Under the pieces are notes generated by a model. The model did not search any database. It worked only from the letters and a program-made list of their open reading frames with translations, and was not told the DNA's origin. Shown in pieces: positions 30,994-40,046 of a DNA stretch of 43,873 nucleotides; the stretch's first letter is position 1; each line of letters starts with the position of its first letter. The DNA is taken from the NCBI GenBank assembly GCA_011959405.1, contig BLLX01000008.1, positions 1-43,873 on the forward strand, in the 5' to 3' direction. This DNA is from Muribaculaceae bacterium (GTDB lineage Bacteria; Bacteroidota; Bacteroidia; Bacteroidales; Muribaculaceae). The position numbers and the translations under genes were made by a program.

Positions 30994-31520
30994 AGATTCT
31001 GTTGAATATGATAATTGCTATCACGTTATTGTTGATAGGCGCGTCTCATGTCAATGCGCAGGAGCGTATTTTGCCCGAAGAAGAGCGTCAGGCAAAACTT
31101 GACTCCATAATTGCTGATACGGAGCGTCGTTTTGGATGGAACGATGACGCTTATTCTGCCAAAGATAAATATGGCACCGAAGCCTTCAAGGAAATGAAGT
31201 ATGGCGAAAACGGAGTAGCTACCATAACGGTACCGGTTATTTATAGGGCATTAGGTAAAGCTGCTTATCAGAGCGACAAAGACGAAATAGTTATAAAGGA
31301 GCTGCTTGGCTGCACCCCATCGACATCACTTGCATTCCTGTATCGTGGAAACGAGTATTACATTCCGTTATCCTGTAATAGCGATATTGAGGTAACTCCG
31401 GCAGAAAATGAACTGATTGAGGTAACAATCCGGGTATTTAACCCGACAGTGTTTCACTGCTCCGGAAAGATAATACATTGTCCGTATTGCGTTGTCGAAT
31501 CCATTAATCTACTCAGATGA
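30990..31520 (+). CDS. Secreted protein of unknown function
   Basis: A 176-residue protein with a clear signal peptide (MKILLNMIIAITLLLIGASHVNA-Q). The mature part begins with a charged helix (PEEERQAKLDSIIADTERRF) and contains late cysteines (HCSGKIIHCPYC). It is probably periplasmic. Family not recognised. It overlaps the preceding gene and is followed after 3 bp by the small membrane gene at 31524. Confidence 0.65.
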   Translation: MKILLNMIIAITLLLIGASHVNAQERILPEEERQAKLDSIIADTERRFGWNDDAYSAKDKYGTEAFKEMKYGENGVATITVPVIYRALGKAAYQSDKDEIVIKELLGCTPSTSLAFLYRGNEYYIPLSCNSDIEVTPAENELIEVTIRVFNPTVFHCSGKIIHCPYCVVESINLLR

Positions 31521-31523
31521 GCT

Positions 31524-31763
31524 ATGAAAAAGTGGCAGAAAATAATAGGCGTAATCGCTTTCGGTTTAATTGGCGCATTATTAGCATATTCAATATTTGA
31601 AATTGAACTTGCCTACATGTGGTATGACATCATATGCGATGCAAATCGGGGATTTTGGGATGCTCATCCCTTCTTTATCACATTGGAATGCGCAGCTGTC
31701 AGTCTGTATTTCATTGCTCTTGCTCTGTTCATTTGCCTTTGGCGGAAAGGAGGCAAGCGATGA
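31524..31763 (+). CDS. 79-residue two-span membrane protein
   Basis: It starts MKKWQKIIGVIAFGLIGALL, with a second span around VSLYFIALALFICLW and the end RKGGKR. The opening MK(K/R)WQKI is shared with the membrane protein at 36595, suggesting a distant paralogue or a common start module. The stop overlaps the next start as ATGA. Confidence 0.68.
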   Translation: MKKWQKIIGVIAFGLIGALLAYSIFEIELAYMWYDIICDANRGFWDAHPFFITLECAAVSLYFIALALFICLWRKGGKR

Positions 31764-32449
31764 AACTGACAGGTAGTAAATCATTTTTGCTTGGCATTGC
31801 ATTGATAATGTCATTTATTGGGGCTTTGGGCGCGGGTGTATTGCTTGGAACGGGCTTTAATTGGTGGCTGTTTGCCGTTTTTGCAGCAATGGCGATTTTC
31901 GGGTCGGTGTGGGCTTCAAAGATATTGAAACCGGTGCCGGATGTCGGCATTATCATAAAATACAAGTTTCCCAAGGATGCAGGTTATTACCAAAAGGGGA
32001 AACGGAAGACTGCACCTGTAAACGATAATGACATTCTGTATCATCTAAAGATGTTTCTACCCTTTATTCAGATAGGTATGTTCGTGTTTGCGGCTGCTCT
32101 ATTTAGCGGTGGCGGTAAACATCAAAGTCATGATGCCCAACATCGAATCGGATTTATCAGTTTTAATGGTGGTCAGGCAGAGTTGGTTATTTTTAACCAG
32201 AGTGCAATTGGACTATACGCCGACCTTAGAATTTATAACAGTGAAGCGGAACATATTGAGAGTATACACATTAGAGCCGAGGATGCTACGCCCACTATTG
32301 ACAGCATCAAAGGTAAAGATGTCTATGTCAGTTATCATAATTTCCCATGGAACGATACCATCCTAACTTATGACAGAGTTATGTTAGGCGAGTCACTTAT
32401 TGACCATGACAAACTGAAGTTCAATTACCATTTCAGAAATATCAAGTAA
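31760..32449 (+). CDS. Membrane-anchored protein, unknown
   Basis: A 229-residue protein from the ATG at 31760 (MKLTGSKSFLLGIALIMS); a longer frame from 31634 lies over the previous gene and is rejected. It has two close N-terminal spans, a loop with KYKFPKDAGYYQKGK, a third span (FLPFIQIGMFVFAAALF), then a soluble C-terminal half predicted beta-rich. No family recognised. Part of the same overlapping gene run. Confidence 0.68.
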   Translation: MKLTGSKSFLLGIALIMSFIGALGAGVLLGTGFNWWLFAVFAAMAIFGSVWASKILKPVPDVGIIIKYKFPKDAGYYQKGKRKTAPVNDNDILYHLKMFLPFIQIGMFVFAAALFSGGGKHQSHDAQHRIGFISFNGGQAELVIFNQSAIGLYADLRIYNSEAEHIESIHIRAEDATPTIDSIKGKDVYVSYHNFPWNDTILTYDRVMLGESLIDHDKLKFNYHFRNIK

Positions 32450-32463
32450 AAGTTGAGAAATAT

Positions 32464-32976
32464 ATGACAGCAGCCCAATTTGTAACCGCCATAAGGGAGA
32501 TAACTCCCGATGAAAGTAAGTTTACGAAAATGCCGGAAGGTTTCGCCCAAATCTATCTGGACGAACTATTCATTGGCAATAAGAGTATTCACACGAATGT
32601 AGAGCCGGAAAATGCTATCATAGACTTGATGTCAAATTATGATGTCTCCAAGCTGATAATAATGATTTTCAGTTTCAGCAAATCCAATGAATTGAAAGAG
32701 ACAGAGCCATTTACTTTTTTCGGATGGAGAGAGGCTTTTCCGCTTGCAATTCATAAAGCTAACGGGGAGATAGTCGAAATAGACTGGGCGGACGATAACT
32801 GCATTGTAAGTTATATTGCCAAGGATCAGCAATCATATCTCGACCTTTTGTTTGCATTGCAAGAGAACAGCCTGTCAACTCTCTTTTCAGATAGGCAAAA
32901 ATGGAGTACCGAGCAATTGGCTGAAATTGCCGGAGGCAGTAAATATCAACCTCATTTAACGGATTTGTTGTCATAA
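32464..32976 (+). CDS. Cytoplasmic protein, immunity-like by context
   Basis: A 170-residue soluble acidic protein (MTAAQFVTAIREITPDESKF...). No signal or membrane segment. It contains PFTFFGWREAFPLAIHKANG and a helical C-terminus. Family not recognised. Small acidic cytoplasmic proteins like this, in runs with Imm-type genes, are often immunity proteins, but the sequence itself does not show it. Confidence 0.62.
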   Translation: MTAAQFVTAIREITPDESKFTKMPEGFAQIYLDELFIGNKSIHTNVEPENAIIDLMSNYDVSKLIIMIFSFSKSNELKETEPFTFFGWREAFPLAIHKANGEIVEIDWADDNCIVSYIAKDQQSYLDLLFALQENSLSTLFSDRQKWSTEQLAEIAGGSKYQPHLTDLLS

Positions 32977-32988
32977 AGTGCTTAAGCC

Positions 32989-34050
32989 ATGAAACATATA
33001 CTTTTGATAATTACAGCTATATTGACCTTGTGTATCTCGTGCAAAGGCAAAGGCTCTGTGTCGGTATCGAATGATCCCAGCCATGACTCGATTGCAGCGA
33101 TAGATGACAACAGGCCTTTTGAGTTCCTAAAGAAGCTCGGCATAGAATATGAATCGCTTATAGCTAAAGATGATTCTTTGCCGGCCCCATCTGATCGTGA
33201 TTTTCTCCTCACCACTCATGAGCAGTGTTCATTACTAAGAGGCATAATCACTCCTGATTTTGCCCCGTCTGATACCGCGTCGGCATATCTTGTAGCAGTC
33301 CGTCAAATAAACGACAACGTAATCCTATGTCAATACAAATATCTTTTCAGTGATGCCGAAGATGTGTATATTGCCACATACGATACTGACGGACATCTGA
33401 TTGACGCAATGTTCGCAGGTAACGATTGGGATAAGTCGGAATTAGCTTATAATCTGACGGACTCTACAGAGTTAGTCTCCGTCGATCATACTTTAGTATA
33501 TTTTATCGGAGACCATGAGTTTACATATAACCATGAATACAAAGAAATAGAACATAACGTCAATACCGACAAGGACACGACCACCTACTCTCAAATGGCA
33601 TCAATGACTTGTAACATAAATCCTAACGGTAAAATCGACATAACTATGGAAGACGGATCTGAAGATGGAGCGTTCAGATTATGTTCAGACTGTAAAAAGG
33701 AATGGAAACTAATGAATGCCATACTTTCACTGTCCCGCTATCCTTATTCAGATAATAAAGTGCTTGACCGATGGGATGATTTGGGAAATCGGGTTGATGC
33801 GTCTTCCTCCGAATCATTCGATTATCATTTTTTCAAATATGTATTCTTGCCACAGCCTGAAAAGGTCTTGAAGTGGGTTTACGATAATCGCGATTACAAA
33901 TCGCTGTCCTTGACAATGCCGCTTGGATTCTATTATACATATACTCCACAATCTCGCAAAATCATCGACGAAGCCATCGCCCGACTTGACAATCCGGCAA
34001 TGCAGGCATATTACGAGGAAATGACTGAACTATGGATTACAAATGATTGA
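32989..34050 (+). CDS. Lipoprotein, unknown
   Basis: A 353-residue protein with a lipoprotein signal (MKHILLIITAILTLCISC, Cys at 18). The mature part is acidic and has a central CSDCKKEWKLM segment near beta-rich sequence. It is likely outer- or inner-membrane anchored, facing the periplasm. Family not recognised. Its stop lies between the two possible starts of the next lipoprotein gene. Confidence 0.68.
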   Translation: MKHILLIITAILTLCISCKGKGSVSVSNDPSHDSIAAIDDNRPFEFLKKLGIEYESLIAKDDSLPAPSDRDFLLTTHEQCSLLRGIITPDFAPSDTASAYLVAVRQINDNVILCQYKYLFSDAEDVYIATYDTDGHLIDAMFAGNDWDKSELAYNLTDSTELVSVDHTLVYFIGDHEFTYNHEYKEIEHNVNTDKDTTTYSQMASMTCNINPNGKIDITMEDGSEDGAFRLCSDCKKEWKLMNAILSLSRYPYSDNKVLDRWDDLGNRVDASSSESFDYHFFKYVFLPQPEKVLKWVYDNRDYKSLSLTMPLGFYYTYTPQSRKIIDEAIARLDNPAMQAYYEEMTELWITND

Positions 34051-34054
34051 TATT

Positions 34055-34924
34055 ATGAAAAAATTGATTGGCATAATTATTCTGATACTTATTCTGTCTG
34101 TTGTGGTCGTTGGATGTGGCGGAGGTCATAAATCCGAAACTACCGTATCACAGCAAACGGCGGAGGACACCGTAGTTGCAACCGTTCCTCAGATTGTCAG
34201 AGGCAGGGTTGTAGAAGATACCGTTATAGGACACTGGACTATAAAATCATTAAAAGACTCCAATGATGTAATTGTTGGACGACATGACTGGGCTGTAAGA
34301 GATTCATCCGTATTTCTTACCCTGTTGTATGACAGAAATATCGTGTACTCCGACAAGGAAATTCGCACGAAAGATTTGGTCGGCAACGAGGGGGAATATA
34401 TGATGCAGTGGGGTGGCGAAGTCTTTTGGTCTTCTGACTCCGCTATTTACTTGTCGTTTGGTTGCGTTCTTCCCGACACGGACGATGGATGGAATATGCT
34501 GTACCAAATTCTGCCCGACGGCACATCAAATATCATTGTCATTGATGTATATATGGGCGTTGATGGCTTTTATGTAGTAGCAGACTTCATGGCTCTGTAT
34601 CTGAACGAAAGAGCAGTAAGCGCGTCACCGGCAGACTTGAAAAGACTGTATGAGCAGTATTGCTCCAATGAGCTTGCCGAAGAACTTTCAGCGGCGACTT
34701 TCCCGATTGTTTCGGATAACACCGACTTTCGGCACGCTTATAGGACAATTCATATAGAACCTCAAGACGGCTTTACAGGGCTTCCGCTGGAGAAGTATTC
34801 ATTCGAGGTAAAGTTCAAACCGAACCCTAACGATGATAACGTGACCGACATCCTGTATATGGAAGTCGATGGTTCCACTAATAAGATTATAAAGATTGAC
34901 AGCGGCGAAAGGGAAGTTATATGA
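34055..34924 (+). CDS. Lipoprotein, unknown
   Basis: A 289-residue lipoprotein from the ATG at 34055 (MKKLIGIIILILILSVVVVGC, lipobox VVGC). An upstream in-frame ATG at 34043 overlaps the previous gene and is less likely. The mature part contains YMMQWGGEVFWSSDSAIYLS and a later helix VSASPADLKRLYEQYCSNEL. It may belong to one of the Bacteroidota DUF lipoprotein families, but I cannot name it with confidence. The stop overlaps the next start as ATGA. Confidence 0.66.
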   Translation: MKKLIGIIILILILSVVVVGCGGGHKSETTVSQQTAEDTVVATVPQIVRGRVVEDTVIGHWTIKSLKDSNDVIVGRHDWAVRDSSVFLTLLYDRNIVYSDKEIRTKDLVGNEGEYMMQWGGEVFWSSDSAIYLSFGCVLPDTDDGWNMLYQILPDGTSNIIVIDVYMGVDGFYVVADFMALYLNERAVSASPADLKRLYEQYCSNELAEELSAATFPIVSDNTDFRHAYRTIHIEPQDGFTGLPLEKYSFEVKFKPNPNDDNVTDILYMEVDGSTNKIIKIDSGEREVI

Positions 34925-35574
34925 CAAACAAAGAATTATTTTTAACCATAGTTGAGCGGCTAAAGACAGAGCCTTTTCTCAAAGGCTTTAAGTTCCGTAA
35001 ACGTGATTCTTCTTTTATTAAACAAGAAGGTGGTTCGCGACGGCATATCGAATTAGACCATTGGAGTAAGGAGGGAGTGCTTATCATCTATCCTATCTAT
35101 ATGGTTCGTTTTGATGTTCTATTGAAATGGTTTGAGCCGTATAATGTAAAATCACCGCAAAACCAACAGGATAATCCTTCAGTCGGATTTACCGGAAATA
35201 TGCTTGGCAGGCAGGATAAGTTTACGATTTCAGAAGCCAATCTGGAGTGTGAATACTCAAAACTCTGTGGTACACTTGCCGACTGTTCCGGCATAGTATT
35301 TCAATCATACACGTCATTGCGCGATATGTTTGAACACGAGATTATACCCAGATTGGAGGGTAAGCGAGCATTACCCGATGTCGGTGCAGACTGGGCGTTC
35401 AAGTATCTTACACTAACACGTATTGAATCGCCTGAAGATTATCCGGCAGTCAAAGCATTGGTCTTGGCGCAAGTCCTGAAAATGGCTGAAAGGCACGAAC
35501 CAAATATAATGGACTATTTCCCTCGACTGGATGAGATAATCAGCGTTATGGAACAGACTTTTCCAACAAAATAA
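34921..35574 (+). CDS. Cytoplasmic GFK-motif protein, immunity-like
   Basis: A 217-residue soluble protein starting MTNKELFLTIVERLKTEPF. Its opening LKGFKFRKRDSSFIKQEGGS resembles the AKGFKILRGRFALSRKAGS start of the protein at 38508, so the two are divergent paralogues. The pattern (GFK...F.R....S) recalls DUF4304-like small cytoplasmic proteins found among immunity genes; this match is tentative. The C-terminal half is helical. Confidence 0.65.
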   Translation: MTNKELFLTIVERLKTEPFLKGFKFRKRDSSFIKQEGGSRRHIELDHWSKEGVLIIYPIYMVRFDVLLKWFEPYNVKSPQNQQDNPSVGFTGNMLGRQDKFTISEANLECEYSKLCGTLADCSGIVFQSYTSLRDMFEHEIIPRLEGKRALPDVGADWAFKYLTLTRIESPEDYPAVKALVLAQVLKMAERHEPNIMDYFPRLDEIISVMEQTFPTK

Positions 35575-35585
35575 TTGCATACGTC

Positions 35586-35837
35586 ATGGAAATAGATGTG
35601 CCGAAATATGATAGGAATATTGGATTGCAACTCTGTTGGCATCCGGGTTATTCGATAAAGGTTTCAAGCGATAATAGCGAAGTAACTATATCTGCTAATC
35701 GGGAAGGATTGTTATCAATGGCAAACCATCTCCTCAATTTAGCACAGGCAGATGTGCCTCCCGGCACACATATACATTTGGATGAATATAATTCATTGGA
35801 AGACGGTTCACAAAGTATAATTATAGAGAAGGTATGA
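35586..35837 (+). CDS. Imm32-like immunity protein
   Basis: An 83-residue protein with the pattern of immunity protein 32: SSDNSEVTISANREGLLSMA, HLLNLAQADVPPGTHIHLDE, then an acidic/hydrophobic strand IIIEKV. Imm32 proteins protect against toxins delivered between bacteria. No toxin gene is adjacent, so this would be an orphan immunity gene. The stop overlaps the next start as ATGA. Confidence 0.75.
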   Translation: MEIDVPKYDRNIGLQLCWHPGYSIKVSSDNSEVTISANREGLLSMANHLLNLAQADVPPGTHIHLDEYNSLEDGSQSIIIEKV

Positions 35838-36598
35838 ATCAACGAAAGAGGATAGGTGACTTTTTTGTTGGAGTGATTGTTACATTATTCCTTGCAGTAT
35901 TGGCTATCCCAATGAAAGCCAATGATAATTGCCGTCATGATACGCTGAAATATGATTATGAAAGTCTGTGTGCAGTTCACTGGGATGTGACTGCCTGCCC
36001 GGTGGCAAATGTCTTTACATTCCCTCAAAATGATGTTGACAGGATTGTAGAAGCACTATTAGACACTCCAAAAGAAGCTTTATTTCAAGGGAATTGGATT
36101 TTATGTTTCTATTTGGATACTTCGTTTGAGGAAATCTCACAAATCAAAAGCAATCTATCATCTATTGATTTACCACACGGATATGAGTGGAAGTTTGGAT
36201 TATTTGAAAATGACAAACAGGGGCTGGCTCTTTTAGCAGCAGTTGTCGAATCGGACTCTAAATTTGTCGCTCATATCGGACATGCCTGTATAGATAAAGA
36301 TCCATCAGGTAGACCGGTAATCAGCTTTTCGCTGTATCAAGGAGAATCCGATGACCTTTCAATGGAATTTAGAAAATTTCGAGTAAATCATAATTGCATT
36401 TTATTGACAATTAATGATTGGGCTTTCGCTCCAACCCAGATGAAACAACTTGACGCACCCTCTAATGACTATATCACTATTTCTTATGTGCCTGATGTCG
36501 TTATACAAGACTTGTACTCTACTTCCGTCAGGTATATGCTTGAAAACGTTATGCCAAACGAAGCTGTTAGACTGGCTCCAATAAAACAACAGCCATGA
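35834..36598 (+). CDS. Secreted protein, unknown
   Basis: A 254-residue protein (MNQRKRIGDFFVGVIVTLFL...) with an N-terminal membrane or signal segment ending near AIPMKA. The mature part is periplasmic, with cysteines in HWDVTACPVANVF and an ESDDLSMEFRKFRV region. Family not recognised. It is coupled to the Imm32-like gene and to the next membrane gene by ATGA overlaps. Confidence 0.64.
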   Translation: MNQRKRIGDFFVGVIVTLFLAVLAIPMKANDNCRHDTLKYDYESLCAVHWDVTACPVANVFTFPQNDVDRIVEALLDTPKEALFQGNWILCFYLDTSFEEISQIKSNLSSIDLPHGYEWKFGLFENDKQGLALLAAVVESDSKFVAHIGHACIDKDPSGRPVISFSLYQGESDDLSMEFRKFRVNHNCILLTINDWAFAPTQMKQLDAPSNDYITISYVPDVVIQDLYSTSVRYMLENVMPNEAVRLAPIKQQP

Positions 36599-37152
36599 AG
36601 CGGTGGCAGAAGATATTGTTAGTGGCTTTTCATGCCGTGATGCTGGCGCTGTTCCTCTTTGTGGTTTTGAACGGATTGCAGTTGCGTTGGCGGTTGGGTT
36701 ATGTACTGTTTGGGATTACCGCTCTGTCAGGTTGTGCGGTATATTTTATCCACGGTAAAAATGCGGTGTATAATACTATTTCTCGGATATATGCCTTTTG
36801 TTGGATGCTTCTATCGATTGCAGGTATAATCTTTACATTCCTGACATTTGATACCGTGTATTGCGAAACAGATAAATATATCATGAAGGAGCCGTCAGAG
36901 ATAATAGGCTTTGACAGTGCCATTCTTTATGAAAAGAAGGGTCTGCTTGAAGTAGAGAAACAGCGATATAAGTTTGTACGTCCAAAATCCTTTACCCCGT
37001 TGGACACCATCGGAGCTATTGTGATTTACGGAGATTTCGATAATGGCGAAACAACAGAGGATGGCGTGGCAATACTCCCCCTTGACGATTCGTTTGATAA
37101 AGAAAAAGCCAAAGAATACGCACTAAACCACAACATTGAGTATGGAGAATAA
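36595..37152 (+). CDS. Membrane protein with soluble tail, unknown
   Basis: A 185-residue protein beginning MKRWQKILLVAFHAVMLALF. Three to four membrane spans up to about residue 90 (ITALSGCAVYFI, CWMLLSIAGIIFTFLTF), then a soluble C-terminal domain of about 95 residues. The start is similar to the 79-residue protein at 31524. Family not recognised. Confidence 0.65.
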   Translation: MKRWQKILLVAFHAVMLALFLFVVLNGLQLRWRLGYVLFGITALSGCAVYFIHGKNAVYNTISRIYAFCWMLLSIAGIIFTFLTFDTVYCETDKYIMKEPSEIIGFDSAILYEKKGLLEVEKQRYKFVRPKSFTPLDTIGAIVIYGDFDNGETTEDGVAILPLDDSFDKEKAKEYALNHNIEYGE

Positions 37153-37945
37153 CGGGATAAGCAAGCCTATAAATAAACGACAACGATTCAGCCGATTCAT
37201 GCGGTATCTTTCTGTGGCAGTTGTCACGGTTTGGTTGCTTGTATTTTTGATTGCATCTGCCGATAAAAATGAATTTCGGGCGGTCGGCGTCATTGTGTTA
37301 TTGTTTTTCGTATTCCTCTTTATAATTCCGCTTATCGGATTTTGGATTTATTCTTTTGTCAAGGCCGTAAGGCGACACTCAAAAGCCGACAGGATTCTTT
37401 TATGGTTCCATATCGCTGATCTGTTAATCCTTGGGGGTATAGTTTTTCTACTTAATAGACCACCTATGAGATGCGATGCGTTCATTATGGCTGAATGTTA
37501 CAACGGAGAGCCTGTTTTCTGGATGTGGAATACAGTAGGTCGTTATCGCGATATGCTGCCTGACAGCACACGACTGGTTGTTGAATTTGATAACGGAGAT
37601 ATGCCACAATCTATGCCCCAATCCGATATACTGGACGAATTTGAAAAAAAGCAACTAAAAGAACGTTTGGACTACTTAGATTGTATAGGGATAGATGTCA
37701 ACAATTATCCCGATTCGGAATATTCAACTATCCGATTCCGACGTATGAATATGGGAATGTACTCATATCGCCTTTATAATCATCCTCTCTCGCATGACCA
37801 GCAGGACAGCATAAACGCTGATCCGTGCCTGATAGTATATAATGACTCTACTGTTTTCGAGTTTAGTGCCGGTGTCTTAGGAGCACAGACTTTTCCTGGC
37901 AAACAGGAATTTCTTGAAGCGCAAAAAAGGAATGAAACTAAATGA
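37142..37945 (+). CDS. Membrane protein with soluble domain, unknown
   Basis: A 267-residue protein from the ATG at 37142 (MENNGISKPINKRQRF), overlapping the previous stop by 11 bp. Three membrane spans occur within the first 110 residues (SVAVVTVWLLVFLIA, GVIVLLFFVFLFIIPLIGFWIY, DLLILGGIVFLL), followed by a soluble domain that is probably periplasmic. Family not recognised. The stop overlaps the pentapeptide-like gene as ATGA. Confidence 0.65.
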   Translation: MENNGISKPINKRQRFSRFMRYLSVAVVTVWLLVFLIASADKNEFRAVGVIVLLFFVFLFIIPLIGFWIYSFVKAVRRHSKADRILLWFHIADLLILGGIVFLLNRPPMRCDAFIMAECYNGEPVFWMWNTVGRYRDMLPDSTRLVVEFDNGDMPQSMPQSDILDEFEKKQLKERLDYLDCIGIDVNNYPDSEYSTIRFRRMNMGMYSYRLYNHPLSHDQQDSINADPCLIVYNDSTVFEFSAGVLGAQTFPGKQEFLEAQKRNETK

Positions 37946-38511
37946 AACTGACCGATAAACAATATAGCAATCAGGTTTTTAAGCGCACCTCGTTTTGTAA
38001 CGAAAGCATTGCCGTGTGGTGGACTAAAAAGAAATTTGAGCGATGCCAATTTCTTGGATGTGATTTTTCAGATGTCTTTGCAAGAGGGTGTCGATTTATA
38101 GAATGTGTTTTCAAAAGCGGTAAGTTACAACATTTCTCTATGGGTGGACGGACTTCGGTCTTGCTACGGAAAACAATCTATATGGATTGCACTTTTGAAA
38201 ATGTCAAATTAAGAAGCCTCGGAATTGCAGATTTCATTGGTTGTACGTTCATTAACTGCGACTTCAATACCGCATTCATTGCCGCGTCATTTTCAAAGTG
38301 CAAATTTGTCGGAAAGATTTATGGATGCGTGTTTTGCGGGCCGAAGTTCGACAGCTATTATTATGGGAATAAATTATCATTTTTAGTGTCTAATAAAGGA
38401 CGATTGGAGGATGTTGACTTTTCCGAAGCCAGTCTTACTGACGTAGATTTCCGCGGAGGTATTGATTTATCAAAGGTTCTGATGCCTCACACTACCATAA
38501 ACAGGATGTGA
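37942..38511 (+). CDS. Pentapeptide-repeat-like protein
   Basis: A 189-residue protein with recurrent five-residue pattern A/C-(D/N/x)-F/L-x-x: CQFLGCDFSDVF, CRFIECVFKS, CTFENVKL, CTFINCDFNTAF, CKFVG, then VDFSEASLTDVDFRGGIDL. This gives a right-handed beta helix, often mimicking DNA or mediating protein contacts; some such proteins protect gyrase from toxins. The repeats are Cys-rich and interrupted. Its role here is unknown, but it fits a resistance or immunity array. Confidence 0.75.
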   Translation: MKLTDKQYSNQVFKRTSFCNESIAVWWTKKKFERCQFLGCDFSDVFARGCRFIECVFKSGKLQHFSMGGRTSVLLRKTIYMDCTFENVKLRSLGIADFIGCTFINCDFNTAFIAASFSKCKFVGKIYGCVFCGPKFDSYYYGNKLSFLVSNKGRLEDVDFSEASLTDVDFRGGIDLSKVLMPHTTINRM

Positions 38512-39182
38512 TTATGAAGATACAGGACGTTAAAAAACATATTTTCTCCACCTTGGAGCCATTCGCTGCAGCTAAAGGTTTCAAGATCCTCAGGGGTCGA
38601 TTTGCATTGAGTCGAAAAGCCGGCAGTCGTACTGATGAAATATTTTTCACTTATCATTCATGGGGTTTTGAGGTAAACATATTTCCGTATGTCAGTGTGG
38701 ACTATGGAGAGATAACTACAATCTGCAATGACTGTGACTTCATTCTGAACCATTCTGCATTTATCAATCTTTTATTGCTTCAAAGAATAAAACTGCAAGG
38801 ATTTAATCCGGATTTAAGATGGAAAACGCAGATTGTCAAAACAGACCGCTTTATTCTTTCAGACGATGAGCCGGACGACTATAACCGGCTTGATATGGGG
38901 CTGTCGCCATTACTTCCTATTGCGTTGGATTTTATCTCTCAATATGACAGTATCAATTCAATAGACCGGCTATTCAATACTATGCCAATAGAACAATATA
39001 GCCCATATTGTTCAGGGCTTGATACTCATTGTATGGTTGGACTAATTTCTGCCAAACTCTCCAAAAATGCTGATTACGAAAATATTAAACGAATGTATCA
39101 ACGAATAGTGAAAAAAGAGGATTTCACAATCGAGATGAAATCTTCTTTTTCACGAATTGTTGCTTATCTTGAACAAATATGA
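38508..39182 (+). CDS. GFK-motif protein, paralogue of the gene at 34921
   Basis: A 224-residue soluble protein (MIMKIQDVKKHIFSTLEPF...). AKGFKILRGRFALSRKAGS aligns with the opening of the protein at 34921. It has several Cys (TICNDCDF, YCSGLDTHC). An ATG two codons downstream is an alternative start. The family is uncertain (DUF4304-like tentative). Two divergent paralogues 3 kb apart in one operon suggest repeated acquisition or duplication of immunity-type genes. Confidence 0.65.
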   Translation: MIMKIQDVKKHIFSTLEPFAAAKGFKILRGRFALSRKAGSRTDEIFFTYHSWGFEVNIFPYVSVDYGEITTICNDCDFILNHSAFINLLLLQRIKLQGFNPDLRWKTQIVKTDRFILSDDEPDDYNRLDMGLSPLLPIALDFISQYDSINSIDRLFNTMPIEQYSPYCSGLDTHCMVGLISAKLSKNADYENIKRMYQRIVKKEDFTIEMKSSFSRIVAYLEQI

Positions 39183-39544
39183 TACTGACCGATAAACGAT
39201 TTTGGATATTTGTGGCTTTTGAAACTTTTGTTTCAGTAGGAACAGGTTATAGTATGTTGTATATGGAATGGGACATATACTATACGTTTATATTCCTATT
39301 ATGTAGTTTGTTGAGTGGATTCATTGCATTTAAGTGGTTTAGGAAAAGTATTATCAGACTTTCTTTGTCGGTCTGGATAGCTAACAGCCTATCTGTTGCA
39401 ATCTGTTTTCTTTTCCCCAATCTAAGTAAATCCACAACACATTCAGATTACCTGATATTATTTATGATAATGTATTCGTTAATCTCAATTATCCCATATA
39501 TTATTGTGACGAAAATTTATTCGCTTATTTCAAAACGACTATGA
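39179..39544 (+). CDS. Four-span membrane protein, unknown
   Basis: A 121-residue hydrophobic protein (MILTDKRFWIFVAFETFVSV...) with spans around YYTFIFLLCSLLSGFIAF, VWIANSLSVAICFLF and YLILFMIMYSLISIIPYII, and a basic end. AT-rich. Family not recognised. Both ends overlap neighbours as ATGA. Confidence 0.66.
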   Translation: MILTDKRFWIFVAFETFVSVGTGYSMLYMEWDIYYTFIFLLCSLLSGFIAFKWFRKSIIRLSLSVWIANSLSVAICFLFPNLSKSTTHSDYLILFMIMYSLISIIPYIIVTKIYSLISKRL

Positions 39545-39744
39545 CACATAAATTGGATGTATTTTGGATTGCGCGGGGAGCGTTGCTCGTTCTCATGGTC
39601 GGGTGTTGCTTGTCCGAGGGTTGGATTGAAGATACTGCACTGCTTGGCGGAACTTATGTGTTGTCGCTGTTATCGTTCAAAGTACTATTATCTTTTTTTG
39701 ACCTTTGCGCGTTATTACTTTATGAATTAGAAATTTCACTATGA
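39541..39744 (+). CDS. 67-residue membrane protein, unknown
   Basis: MTHKLDVFWIARGALLVLMV, a Cys-containing linker, then a second span (TYVLSLLSFKVLLSFFDLCA). Two predicted spans. Family not recognised. Overlaps both neighbours. Confidence 0.62.
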   Translation: MTHKLDVFWIARGALLVLMVGCCLSEGWIEDTALLGGTYVLSLLSFKVLLSFFDLCALLLYELEISL

Positions 39745-40031
39745 AAAATCAGCAAGATAACTTAGGCAGTCAGGATGGAAAGATTGATTTGAAGATGTGG
39801 ATGGAGGAGCATCCGCAGGAATATGGCGAGTTTGCTGCGGCGATGGGCGAAGCGGACTCGCTGGAGGTGTTTTTGTTGGGTGCAGCCGCATTTCTTGCAT
39901 CGCCGGAGTTTCAGAAGCGATTGGAGAATATGATTGACCTTGACAATCTGGACTTGGATGAGCTTTTGAAGATTCTTCAAGAGTCGGATTTTGCTGAGAA
40001 GATATTTGGCGAACAGGCAGAAGGGAGCTAA
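39741..40031 (+). CDS. Small acidic cytoplasmic protein
   Basis: A 96-residue acidic protein (MKNQQDNLGSQDGKIDLKMW...) with helical content and many Leu-Glu-Asp runs (LDNLDLDELLKILQESDF). No signal or membrane segment. It is the last gene of the overlapping run; its TAA overlaps the ATG that may once have started the next gene. Family not recognised. Confidence 0.65.
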   Translation: MKNQQDNLGSQDGKIDLKMWMEEHPQEYGEFAAAMGEADSLEVFLLGAAAFLASPEFQKRLENMIDLDNLDLDELLKILQESDFAEKIFGEQAEGS

Positions 40032-40046
40032 TGGGCTAAATACCGG

